From contig NZ_SLWO01000001.1 of assembly GCF_004340665.1 (NCBI RefSeq), positions 842,553 to 906,552 on the forward strand: a stretch of DNA of 64,000 nucleotides. The letters run 5' to 3'. Under the pieces are notes generated by a model. That model was given only the letters and a program-made list of their open reading frames with translations, was not told the origin of the DNA and did not search any database. This document shows, in pieces, positions 52,367 to 62,400 of the stretch (position 1 is the stretch's first letter; every line of letters starts with the position of its first letter). The DNA comes from Pedobacter psychrotolerans (GTDB taxonomy: Bacteria; Bacteroidota; Bacteroidia; Sphingobacteriales; Sphingobacteriaceae). The position numbers and the translations under genes are program-made.

Positions 52367-53259
52367 GAGTAATAAATTTATCTGACTTGAAAGCTAAATT
52401 CGATAGCCTTGAAGGTAATCATATAGGAAGCTTTGATGATTGGACTCAACGAGCAGAGCAATGCCTGAATGTAATTCGTCCCATGAATAAAAAGCAAAGA
52501 AGTAATTACTGGGCTAAAAATAATATTTGGAGAGAATTATATCCAGCACTATCAGAATTATCAGGTCACAAATGCTGGTATTCTGAAGCTCCAGAAAATT
52601 CAAGCGAATGGGAAATAGAACATTTCCGACCTAAAGCTGAATCTAAGTCCGAAGAAGGAGCCGTGATACTTGAAAATGGATATTGGTGGCTTTCATATAG
52701 TTGGACTAACTTTCGATTAGCAGGTTCTTTAGTTAACAAACTGAGAAAGGATAGGTTTGACTCAGGAAATGAAGTTTATGGTAAGGGCAATTTTTTTCCA
52801 TTAGATGGTATCGGTTTGGCTCAAACAGGAGATGAAGAATGCGATTGTGAAAGGCCACTACTTATTGACCCAATTAAACCGAGAGATGTAACTTTAATAT
52901 CTTTCGATCAAAATGGCGAACCTTACCCAACTTATAATGAAACAGACAATTTATTATATAATAAAAAAGCATTGCTTTCTATAAAATTCTATGGGTTAGA
53001 TCACAAACCGCTAACTCGAGGGAGGAGTAAAATTTGGGCCAATTGCGAAATGGCGGTAAAAAAAGCTCATAATATAATTAAAAACAATATAAATGATCCT
53101 GTAAGGAGAGATGAAAAAATAGATGAGTGTTTTCTTCTACTTCATAATTATTCAAAATACACAGAACCATATTCAATGATTGTCAGAAATTTTGTAAAAG
53201 AAAAGATTAAAGACGACGAATATAGCTGGCTTAAAGAAGTAGAAAGAGTACTGGTTTAA
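52363..53259 (+). CDS. HNH nuclease, PtuB-like
   Basis: The 298-residue protein carries an HNH-type site: GHKCWYSEAPENSSEWEIEH followed by FRPK (a Cys near the first strand, then EIEHFRPK as in PtuB/TIGR02646-like effectors), with YWWLSYSWTNFRLAG and NKLRKDRF downstream, then a region PLLIDPIKPRD shared with that family. PtuB-like proteins act with PtuA-type ATPases or retrons to cleave nucleic acid. ATGA overlap with the upstream ATPase gene supports a two-protein module inserted between hsdS and hsdM. Confidence 0.83.
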   Translation: MRVINLSDLKAKFDSLEGNHIGSFDDWTQRAEQCLNVIRPMNKKQRSNYWAKNNIWRELYPALSELSGHKCWYSEAPENSSEWEIEHFRPKAESKSEEGAVILENGYWWLSYSWTNFRLAGSLVNKLRKDRFDSGNEVYGKGNFFPLDGIGLAQTGDEECDCERPLLIDPIKPRDVTLISFDQNGEPYPTYNETDNLLYNKKALLSIKFYGLDHKPLTRGRSKIWANCEMAVKKAHNIIKNNINDPVRRDEKIDECFLLLHNYSKYTEPYSMIVRNFVKEKIKDDEYSWLKEVERVLV

Positions 53260-53273
53260 TAAAATTAAAGTTA

Positions 53274-54731
53274 ATGGCATCAACAAACATATTAGTAGCA
53301 AAAATCTGGTCATTCTGTGATACCCTCCGTGACGATGGATTAGGGTATGGAGATTACTTGGAACAACTTACCTATTTGCTATTTCTCAAAATGGCAGATG
53401 AGAATAAAAGTCAGTATCAAATTCCCCGTGGTTGTGATTGGCAGGAATTAAAATCGTCTGGTCAAATAATCGAAACTTATGAATCTATTTTAAAAAAATT
53501 GTCGAGTTCGGGCGGGATGCTGAGTAAGATATTTGCGGGGGCGTTAAATAAAATACATGACTCAGTTAAGCTAAAAAAATTAATCAATCTAATTGATGAA
53601 GAAGACTGGACTTCACATGAAATAGACGTGAAAGGTGAAATTTATGAATCCTTATTACAAAAAAATGCTGAAAATAGTGGAGCTGGCCAATATTTTACAC
53701 CAAGAGCTGTAATTAATGCAATGGTCGATTGTATTCAGCCTAAACCGAAGGAAACTGTTGCCGATCCGTCATGTGGTACCGGCGGTTTCTTTTTGGGCGT
53801 TCTTAATCATTTAAGAAAGACTAAATTAACTAAACCACAACAGGAATTTTTAAAGTTCCAGACATTCAAAGGATGGGAAATTGAAAAAGCCACAGCTCGA
53901 CTTTGTTTAATGAACCTTTTCCTACATGGTATTGGAGATTTAAAGGAAACTCCAGAAATAGAAGTTACTGATAGTTTAAAGAGGGATGATGGAGAAATTT
54001 TGGAATCGGAGAAAGTTGATATAGTGCTAGCTAATCCACCTTTTGGAATAAGTAGTAGCGATATTCCAACTATTGATAAAAAACAAGCGGAAAAGGATGG
54101 CTACTTTTTAAGAAAAGATTTTTGGGTAACGACAAGTAATAAACAACTTTCATTTTTACAACACATTGTAAACATGTTGAAAGATCATGGAAGAGCTGCA
54201 GTAGTATTACCTGATAATGTACTATTTGAAGGAGGCCCAGGTGAAACAATTCGTAAGAAACTTCTTGAAAATACAAATTTGCACACAATTTTGAGGCTTC
54301 CTACCGGAATTTTTTACGCTCAAGGTGTTAAATCAAATGTTCTCTTCTTTCAAAAGGAAACGATATCAGATAACCCAGCTACGAAAGAGGTTTGGATTTA
54401 TGATTATCGTACAAATGTTAGACACACTCCTAAAAAGAATCCATTAAAACATGAGCATTTGGAGGATTTTATAAAGTGTTTTAAAGCAACAGATATCTCG
54501 AAAAGAGAAGAAAGTTGGAATAAAATGAGTGAAACAGGTCGTTGGCGCAAATACTCTTACGAAGAAATAATTGAAAGAGATAAAACTAGCCTAGATATAT
54601 TTTGGCTTAAAGATGATAATCTTATCGACTTAGATAACCTCCCAGATCCGGATGTATTAATCGACGATATCATAGAGAATATAGAAAGCGCATTGGCAAA
54701 CTTTAAAGCAATAAGGGATTCTGTATCCTAA
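53274..54731 (+). CDS. hsdM: Type I N6-adenine DNA methyltransferase HsdM
   Basis: The 485-residue methylase has the HsdM N-terminal helical domain (NILVAKIWSFCDTLRDDGLG, EQLTYLLFLKMADENK). AdoMet motif I is VADPSCGTGGFFLG, after the hallmark GAGQYFTPRAVINAMVD. Motif IV is IVLANPPFG (NPPF, catalytic). A C-terminal helical region follows. Together with HsdS it would methylate a bipartite target. It is intact, unlike hsdS, and no hsdR gene follows. Confidence 0.93.
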   Translation: MASTNILVAKIWSFCDTLRDDGLGYGDYLEQLTYLLFLKMADENKSQYQIPRGCDWQELKSSGQIIETYESILKKLSSSGGMLSKIFAGALNKIHDSVKLKKLINLIDEEDWTSHEIDVKGEIYESLLQKNAENSGAGQYFTPRAVINAMVDCIQPKPKETVADPSCGTGGFFLGVLNHLRKTKLTKPQQEFLKFQTFKGWEIEKATARLCLMNLFLHGIGDLKETPEIEVTDSLKRDDGEILESEKVDIVLANPPFGISSSDIPTIDKKQAEKDGYFLRKDFWVTTSNKQLSFLQHIVNMLKDHGRAAVVLPDNVLFEGGPGETIRKKLLENTNLHTILRLPTGIFYAQGVKSNVLFFQKETISDNPATKEVWIYDYRTNVRHTPKKNPLKHEHLEDFIKCFKATDISKREESWNKMSETGRWRKYSYEEIIERDKTSLDIFWLKDDNLIDLDNLPDPDVLIDDIIENIESALANFKAIRDSVS

Positions 54732-54738
54732 CATTCTA

Positions 54739-56382
54739 ATGGATGACGAACAAAAAATAAGAAAATTTGAATCAGAGGTACTAGATAAAGCTCATGTTAA
54801 TTACGCATTTTATCAGTACTCTGAGGATATCGTCATTCCTTACTTATTACAAGTTTATGGAGATACAGAACGACATCGAGATAACTTAATAGCAAATGGC
54901 CACAATGCCCATAATTTTAATGTTTATCTGAATAATATGATGCATGGACTGGGTCATTGTATCAGATGGATGTTGAAACAAACTCAACCAGTTTCCCTTG
55001 ATACCTCTAATAAATCTAGCCGGCAGTTACAAGAGATGGCTGCCGACTTTTTAGGTTGGGGAACTGGCTATCACATGATCGCAAAAGAGTTTGTTACCTG
55101 GTCGAGAGGAATTAAAAATGCTATTCTCGATGAGAATAATAAAACCATCACATTTCTTAATCCTGAAAAATACGATTATTCCAGTATCTATGATAAGCAA
55201 CTTTTATATGCTGAACAAATGCAGGCTGTTTATCTTAGCTATCCACATGAGGAAATGGAGGACGAGTTTGAAGAATGGATAAAAGATATAGATTTTTTGG
55301 AACCTCCAATTGCCAATCATATCGACTGGAGTAAAGGAAAAGATTCTAAATCTTATCCTTTACTCTACAGAAAAATGTGTGAAATACTGTTTCCAGAGCT
55401 ACAGAAAACTACCGATTTCGATGGTTATAACCTGGAACAGCTTCGACAATTTTATGCTTTATTTTTTCTTAATTTTTATTTTATCCGCTGGACGGAAGCA
55501 GTTTTGGATTCCAAATCAGGAGAAAATCTTTCTTTTGGCTCGAATCCTCTATATCTAAGTACTATGCAATTTTATAAGCTTGCATCCACGATTACGGGAC
55601 TTACCCAAGACGTAGCTAAAGCGATAATATTGGATCTAACTTTCAATCCCAATAATTTTCACACAAGTGTTACTATTCAGCCATTTGTCCTTTCTTCATC
55701 AGGTACATATTATATTTTGCCGAACCTCTTTTCCCAGATAGAGCCATCTAGAATGATTTTGGGAGCATTAAACAAAGGTTCTAAAAAGAAAGTCTATGAT
55801 AAATTAATCAATCTTATTGAGAAGTCTAACCTTAATGAACTACACAGCTCAGTAAATGGTGTTGGCAGCTGGACATGCTATATAGAAAAGGTAATCAAAT
55901 TCGATGGCAAACAGATTCATCCTGATCTTATTCTTATAGACGCTGTTGAACAATGTCTCTGCGTAATAGACTATAAACACTTTATCGGGCCAATCACTGC
56001 TTCCGAGGTTGATTATAAGATGAATGAGCTAAAAAAAGGTGCTGTACAAGTTCAAAATTATATTGAAATATTAAAGACAATAAACAAAATTGGAGTGACC
56101 AATATTGAAGGCTTTTCTGTAGTGGGATTACTGATTACTCATAAGCCTATGCCAGTACCGGTGTCCAATGAAATAGATGTTCCTATTACAGACATGGCTA
56201 CATTTATACAGAGTGTAATATCTGTTCGTGATCGAAGTCGATGCATTAATGAATTGATGCAACTCATTACGGTTAATGGAAAACCGAAGAACATATTTAC
56301 TGCCTTTGAAGCAGAAATCGCAGTTGGTGAATGGAAAATTATCCGCTCCCAGCATAAAATAACTCATTCCAATGATGAGTAA
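54739..56382 (+). CDS. Unknown protein with a PD-(D/E)XK nuclease motif, 547 aa
   Basis: The first 380 residues are helical with no recognised domain (YLNNMMHGLGHCIRWMLKQT, FALFFLNFYFIRW-like stretches). Near the C-terminus HPDLILIDAVEQCLCVIDYK (Pro395-Asp396, Asp411-x-Lys413) gives the PD...DxK pattern of restriction-type endonucleases. It is followed by a helix with a Gln (KKGAVQVQNYIEILKTI), as in many Mrr/HsdR-like folds. It starts 7 bases after hsdM and precedes the GHKL-helicase gene, so it may supply the cleavage activity that the missing HsdR would have. The nuclease role is inferred from the motif. Confidence 0.75.
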   Translation: MDDEQKIRKFESEVLDKAHVNYAFYQYSEDIVIPYLLQVYGDTERHRDNLIANGHNAHNFNVYLNNMMHGLGHCIRWMLKQTQPVSLDTSNKSSRQLQEMAADFLGWGTGYHMIAKEFVTWSRGIKNAILDENNKTITFLNPEKYDYSSIYDKQLLYAEQMQAVYLSYPHEEMEDEFEEWIKDIDFLEPPIANHIDWSKGKDSKSYPLLYRKMCEILFPELQKTTDFDGYNLEQLRQFYALFFLNFYFIRWTEAVLDSKSGENLSFGSNPLYLSTMQFYKLASTITGLTQDVAKAIILDLTFNPNNFHTSVTIQPFVLSSSGTYYILPNLFSQIEPSRMILGALNKGSKKKVYDKLINLIEKSNLNELHSSVNGVGSWTCYIEKVIKFDGKQIHPDLILIDAVEQCLCVIDYKHFIGPITASEVDYKMNELKKGAVQVQNYIEILKTINKIGVTNIEGFSVVGLLITHKPMPVPVSNEIDVPITDMATFIQSVISVRDRSRCINELMQLITVNGKPKNIFTAFEAEIAVGEWKIIRSQHKITHSNDE

Positions 56383-56433
56383 ATCCGATGATAAACTGTT
56401 TACTACCATTCTAAAACTTAATGCTCCTAGCTC

Positions 56434-59400
56434 ATGAAGATAAAAAATATCCAACAATATCGAAGCTTTTATAAAAACGAAGTCCGTCGCCTTAGGTTAG
56501 ATGACCGTAATGAAAATTTCATCGGTAATTTTTTAAATCAACCTAACTCTAATGAAGTAGAATTTGGATGGTTTGAAATATATCACGGGGACAAGGAGGG
56601 ATACGGAAAAGCTGAAGCAGGGATCGAAAATTTTTTGCAAAGTTTCTTGGATATGGCAAAAGACGGACAGGCTGTCTATGAGTTTTTACAAAATTCGGTA
56701 GATGCTGGCAGTACGCATTATGCAATGTTTTGGGGGCAGGATGAGATTGATGGAAACCACTATCTACTGGTTGCCAATAATGGTAAGATGTTTAATCTTG
56801 ACAGTGTTCGGTCTATTCTCAATGTAGGCTCATCCACTAAAAGTAACGATAGTCATACTATAGGTAAATTCGGCATTGGTTTTAAGCTTGCGCACCGCTT
56901 AGTAGGTAAAGACAATGGCTTACAAGAATTAATTAATGAGCATTCGGGCCCTATACTTTTTAGCTGGAAAAATTATGAAATCGAACAACTGGCTAGTGGA
57001 GATGCTGCTGAACCAGTAAAATTCAGCTACAATGCTAAAGCCAACCGTAATTTTGAAATGGCAGACGACTATCCATGGCTATTTAAAATTTTAATAACAT
57101 GCTTCCCCTGCTTACCGGAAAATAATAGTGTAGAAGAATTGCCAAAGATGGCAAATGGTCAACTAGCCGAGGTTAATCCATTCAGTAGCGAAGAATACAA
57201 GGTGCTTTCCCGATGGGTTAAAAAACATCAGCATATCTTAGATAAAGATACTTATAATGAGGGAGCCTTGTTTTTTATCAAATTGGGTAAAGGTAAAGAA
57301 GAAGAACTTGCGGAAGTGAATCTAGAAGAAGGCGTAAAATTTGCGATAGCCATCCTGAAGGAAACCGCAAGCTATGAAGAGCGGAAAGAAAAGTTACTAC
57401 ATACTGTTCAGCTAAATGATAATGCGCCTATAACTTATCCTGAGCTAGAATACATTAAACTGAAAATATCGAAAGAAATAGATAAAGATACCTATGCTTA
57501 TATTAGGTTCGGAGTGGAGAATTACCATGATTTAAACAACGAACAACGACGAAAAGTTGCAGATGAGGCCGACATTGAAGTTTTGTTCGGTTTTAGAAAG
57601 CATAATGAAATTGGTGAGTATTTTAAAGGGGCTCCTAATCTATATTTATATTTTCCTTTATCGGAAGAAGTACATAATTTCAATTATATACTTCACTCCA
57701 ATGCTTTTTATAAAGGCAGTTCAAGAACCTTTTTGCATACAGGAAACAGCAAGGAAGATGGGATAAACGAACGTCTGCTAAGAGTGCTTGTTGACAAAAT
57801 AGAGGAACAACTAAAAAAGCTTTCTCAATCTGAAAATCCAGATGACAAGTCACTTCTTCTCCACTTTTATGCATCACTATTAACATCTGGAAAAAGTACC
57901 AACCAAGCTAGACTGTGGATTGAAACACCATATGTAGACCCGGTAAATGAGCTACTAAAACAATATATTCCTGTCTGCAATAACTCTACGATTAATAGCT
58001 TCAGAACTGTTGCTGATAACCGTACTGTGTTTATCAAGAAAACAGGAATTGATATTGACCCTGACGCGTGGAGACTGCAAGACGTACATTGGTTTTATTG
58101 GAATGAGAACGATGCTGATATCTATCTTAGAGCCAAAGAAAAACTCGAAATTGAAAACTATACCATTTTTGATTTACTTGAAAATGCGGAGATTGAAACC
58201 AAAGTAAACAATTGGTTGGATGGCAATGAAGACAGAATAAAATTAATATTAAAGGAAATATCATCAGTTACGCCAGATAAAGCTTTAATTGACCGTATAA
58301 AATCACAGTTAATACAGTTAAAGCTATTTAAATTTTCAAATGGAGAAACATTATCACTTGCTGAATTTTTAGAAAGAGAAAACGAGGGTTACTTTCTTTT
58401 ACACAATAGCCTTGGTGGAATAAAGGAAATTTTACAAAAAGTAGGTTTAATTACAACAGAATTAGATTTGACAGAATTTGAGTTCGTTGAAAAATACCGA
58501 ACATTCTTATTGCAATCTTCCAAACACAGTGGATATACTGAACTTACTAAATTATTCAGCCAGTCGGTAAAGGATGAAATGTTGTCTAAGCTTAGTAAAG
58601 ACGAAAAATTAAAAATATTCAATGCCTTTAGAACTCTTAACGCTGACAATGTAAATGAACGGATAAAAGAACTTAAATTATTTGAGAATAATTTAGGTAA
58701 ATCTGTAGCTTTCAAATCATTATTAGCACCACAGCGAGATAGTTCCTGGCTCAATATATTCAGTATTTCTGTCAAGGAATATGATGACCAGATAAAAGCA
58801 TACTTATTGGATGACAAGACAGCCGTTTATGAACAAATTATATACCCATATTGGGAAGACATACTAAGCCAGATAGCAAAAACTCCTAAAGAAGTAAATT
58901 CAATAGTTAGCCATATTGCATCTATATTTGATGAAAGTAGTTGGTCTGAAAAACAACAACATTCATTATCAAATCATGATTTGATTCTGTTTAAAGAGGA
59001 AGTAGTAAGAACTAAGAATTTTTTCTACAACAGTACCCTTGTAATTTTATCAGAAGAGCTTTTTTCCAAGGTTCAAAATATAGCATTCAAAATTTACGGG
59101 CTTTATATACCGGACATTATTCTTATTAAGCATTTGGATGAGACACCACTTTCTTATTCTAGTGGGATAGCTAACTTATCAATTGATGTGAAGAATATAT
59201 CAATCGATGACATTAACGGCTTGTTGCTTTTGTGTAGTGTTTGTGATATAGACTTCTTCGAACACAATACGATATCCTATGATGGAGACAACTATTTGAT
59301 TAATAATGGGTCAAATCTAATACAGTATTCTTCTTTAGATAAACGTATTGTTGATTATATAGGAAAGTTTCATCAAGAAAAGTTTATTCTAATTCCTACG

Positions 59401-62400
59401 TCTATTCAAGTTAAAGATGGAGCAATTAAAATGTCTGGTACTGCTTTGATAGGCCAATTAATTGAATTGTTTCAGGAAAAAACAATGGAACAAGAACTGG
59501 ATCTGATTGAATTGGTACTGAATGAGCGGCATGAAGATAAAAGCAGACTATTAAGTTCTTTGACATATTTGAGATTAGATGCTTCCTGGCAGGAAGAACG
59601 TCAGAACGAAATGTATTTCAAGCTTATTGATGCCGTTCTTGAAGAAAAAATCGCAACTGATGATTTACAAGCTATACAACACAAAATAATAATATACAAT
59701 GGTGATCAGGAGGTTAACATTGGAGGAATAGAAAGTGCTCAGGACGCTATAGAGGTAAAGAGAGGAGATAAGTCAATTTATCTCTCTCAATCTCAAATTT
59801 TAAGTCTGGAAAATTCACAGATAATAAATCTCATACAGCATTTTCACGATGCAGCTTTAGATAGAAATTTGATTAGCTCTGCAAAGGCAGATCGATTGTT
59901 CAAGATTTCAAGCGTTGGGATTACAGACGATCTTATTAATCGATTTGAAAAAGTTCTTAGATCATTAAACTTGCTTAAGGATGCATTACCAATTACCAAT
60001 TCTCATCAGCTAGCTTTTGTGTTACTTTCTAATAAGTATGCTCCTTCCGAATTAAAAAGGTTTGCAGTAAAATGCCATAATAACAAATGGTATTTTCTAA
60101 AAGGGGGAAAGGTTATCTTATCTAAGGAAAATGAAGTGTATATAAATGGGAGCTCTCTATTAAACGAACAATACGACGATTTGCAATCAGTACTTTCTCT
60201 TGGAGATCTCGACGTATACAATTTTGGAGAAAGTGAAGATGATATTATCGCCTCCAGATTCTTATTTGTTAAAGGAATGGAGCCTGACATACTGAATTCA
60301 GAGGAGCAGCTTTTACATAAGTTGGACTATTTATATAATGGCTGGAAAGGATTACCTCCTGCAACAAGAGATTACAAAAAAGACGCTGAATGGGAAGATT
60401 TTCTAGGCATAAACCCAAGGCATTTTGTATTAAACGGAAAGCATATTGAAAGTGAAATACTACCCATTGACTTTTTAGAATGGTACAACGACGAAAAATC
60501 GAAAAAGGAATTTTTAACAAGCATTGGTGTTTTTGTAAACGACAAATTTCTGGAGCCATTACGACAATTTCTATCAAGGGATGTAGAAGTGTTGCCAGAA
60601 ATTATTGACCCCTTGAAATTTAATGATACTATCTTACTCAATATACTTAAAGGTTTATGTGGCGCTTTTACCACTTTGAATAATCAACCGGTAATGTATG
60701 ATGATGGGAAAGATAATTTTAGGATTTCGATACTTGAGCGTATAATAACTCATCTAATTGAAATTGATGTCGAATGTCCTTTGCTGGTATACAATGATAG
60801 TATTTCATTCAACCTTGTAAACTCATCCACAACCAAAATTTGGCAAATAGAAGACGAGCTACATTCAAAGCTGAAACAAAACGATCAGAATAATTTGAAT
60901 CACATTTATTCCAGCTACTGCATAATTAAATCAGAATTACTATCCGTTCAGAAACTTAATGACCAAACAGATCAATTTGAATTTAAACGGGAGTTCATTC
61001 CAATAAACATAGAGGAACATGATGAACCCTTTTACCATAATTGGAGCAAACGTCATAACATTATACTCACAAAGCAGGATCAATTGATGTTTAGAATCTT
61101 CGATTCGGATGAAGAGAAAAGGGAATACATTGGAACAATTGTAGACGTTGGCTTTTATATCGTAGAAGAAGATGAATGGGTGAGAATTTACTATACTAAA
61201 AATATTCACTTGGAGGGTTTAAAGTCTGCTTTGGAAGAATCAGGGAATTCATTAGCAGAATTGATTGGGGAGTTAATTTCCAGAAGAGACACAATGCTAG
61301 CGAGTATTTACAATGCTTATAATTCTGCTAGTATAGATGATGTAAATAGCGAACATTTAAAGGCACTACAAGAGGCTTTCAGAGAACAGAATTTAAAGCA
61401 AGAGCGTAACGGTCTAATAGATAATATAAAAGGCAACACTAAATATTCACATAGTTGGTTTATGTCTTATTTAGATTACCTATTAACCTTCAGTGGTAAT
61501 ACAACTGATAATAATAAGCAAAAAACGATTCGTTTCCAATCCATCAAGCGTCAGATTGTAAATCAGCTAATTTCGGGTAAATATTTTTTGCTGTGTGGTG
61601 CAAGTTCATATGTCAGCGAAGCCATAGAGGAAGCCAGTGACTTTTCATTGTCAGTTACATTAAATAACAACAAGAGAGTAGATGTATTAGTTGAAGGAGC
61701 CCAAAAGCAAGGTCAGGATCTGTTGATATTTTGTCCAAAAGGAATACCCAGTGATTTGACGGAAAACCTAGATACTATCTTTCAGGCCGAAATAACCTTT
61801 ATTCCGCAAATTGATTTATTAAAAGAGCTAAGAAATGCCTTTGCAAATAAAAGCAACTTAGAAAGTTGGGATGAAATAAAAGAGATACTACCTCCGCTGC
61901 ATTTCATATATGGCCCTCCGGGAACCGGAAAAACTACCTCCCTTTGCGAAAGAATAATTGATATAAAAGAGGAAAATCCAAAAACAAAAATACTCTTTTT
62001 GACTCCAACTAATAAAGCAGCAGATGTTTTGTCTAAGAAGCTGTTGATACCATCCAAGAATCCTAATGATCAAGTAGGTGGAAAGCTGAAGAAATTGAAT
62101 GATAACAATGAATATTTGACAATTACCCGTATTGGAAGACCTACTGATCCCGAATTAGAAGATTTGGATGCAGAAGTTTATCAATCTTCGGTGAATAATT
62201 CAGTGCTTAAATGGGCAGATGTAATTGCAATGACGATTCATCGTTTGCCTTATACATCAGCGTTCACGGAGGAGCTAAACAATGAAATCAAATTATTCAA
62301 ACTAGAAGAGCATTGGGATTATGTAATATTTGATGAGGCGTCAATGATTAACCTTCCCTATTTGGTATTTGCGATAATGGCAATATCCAAATTCAGCCCT

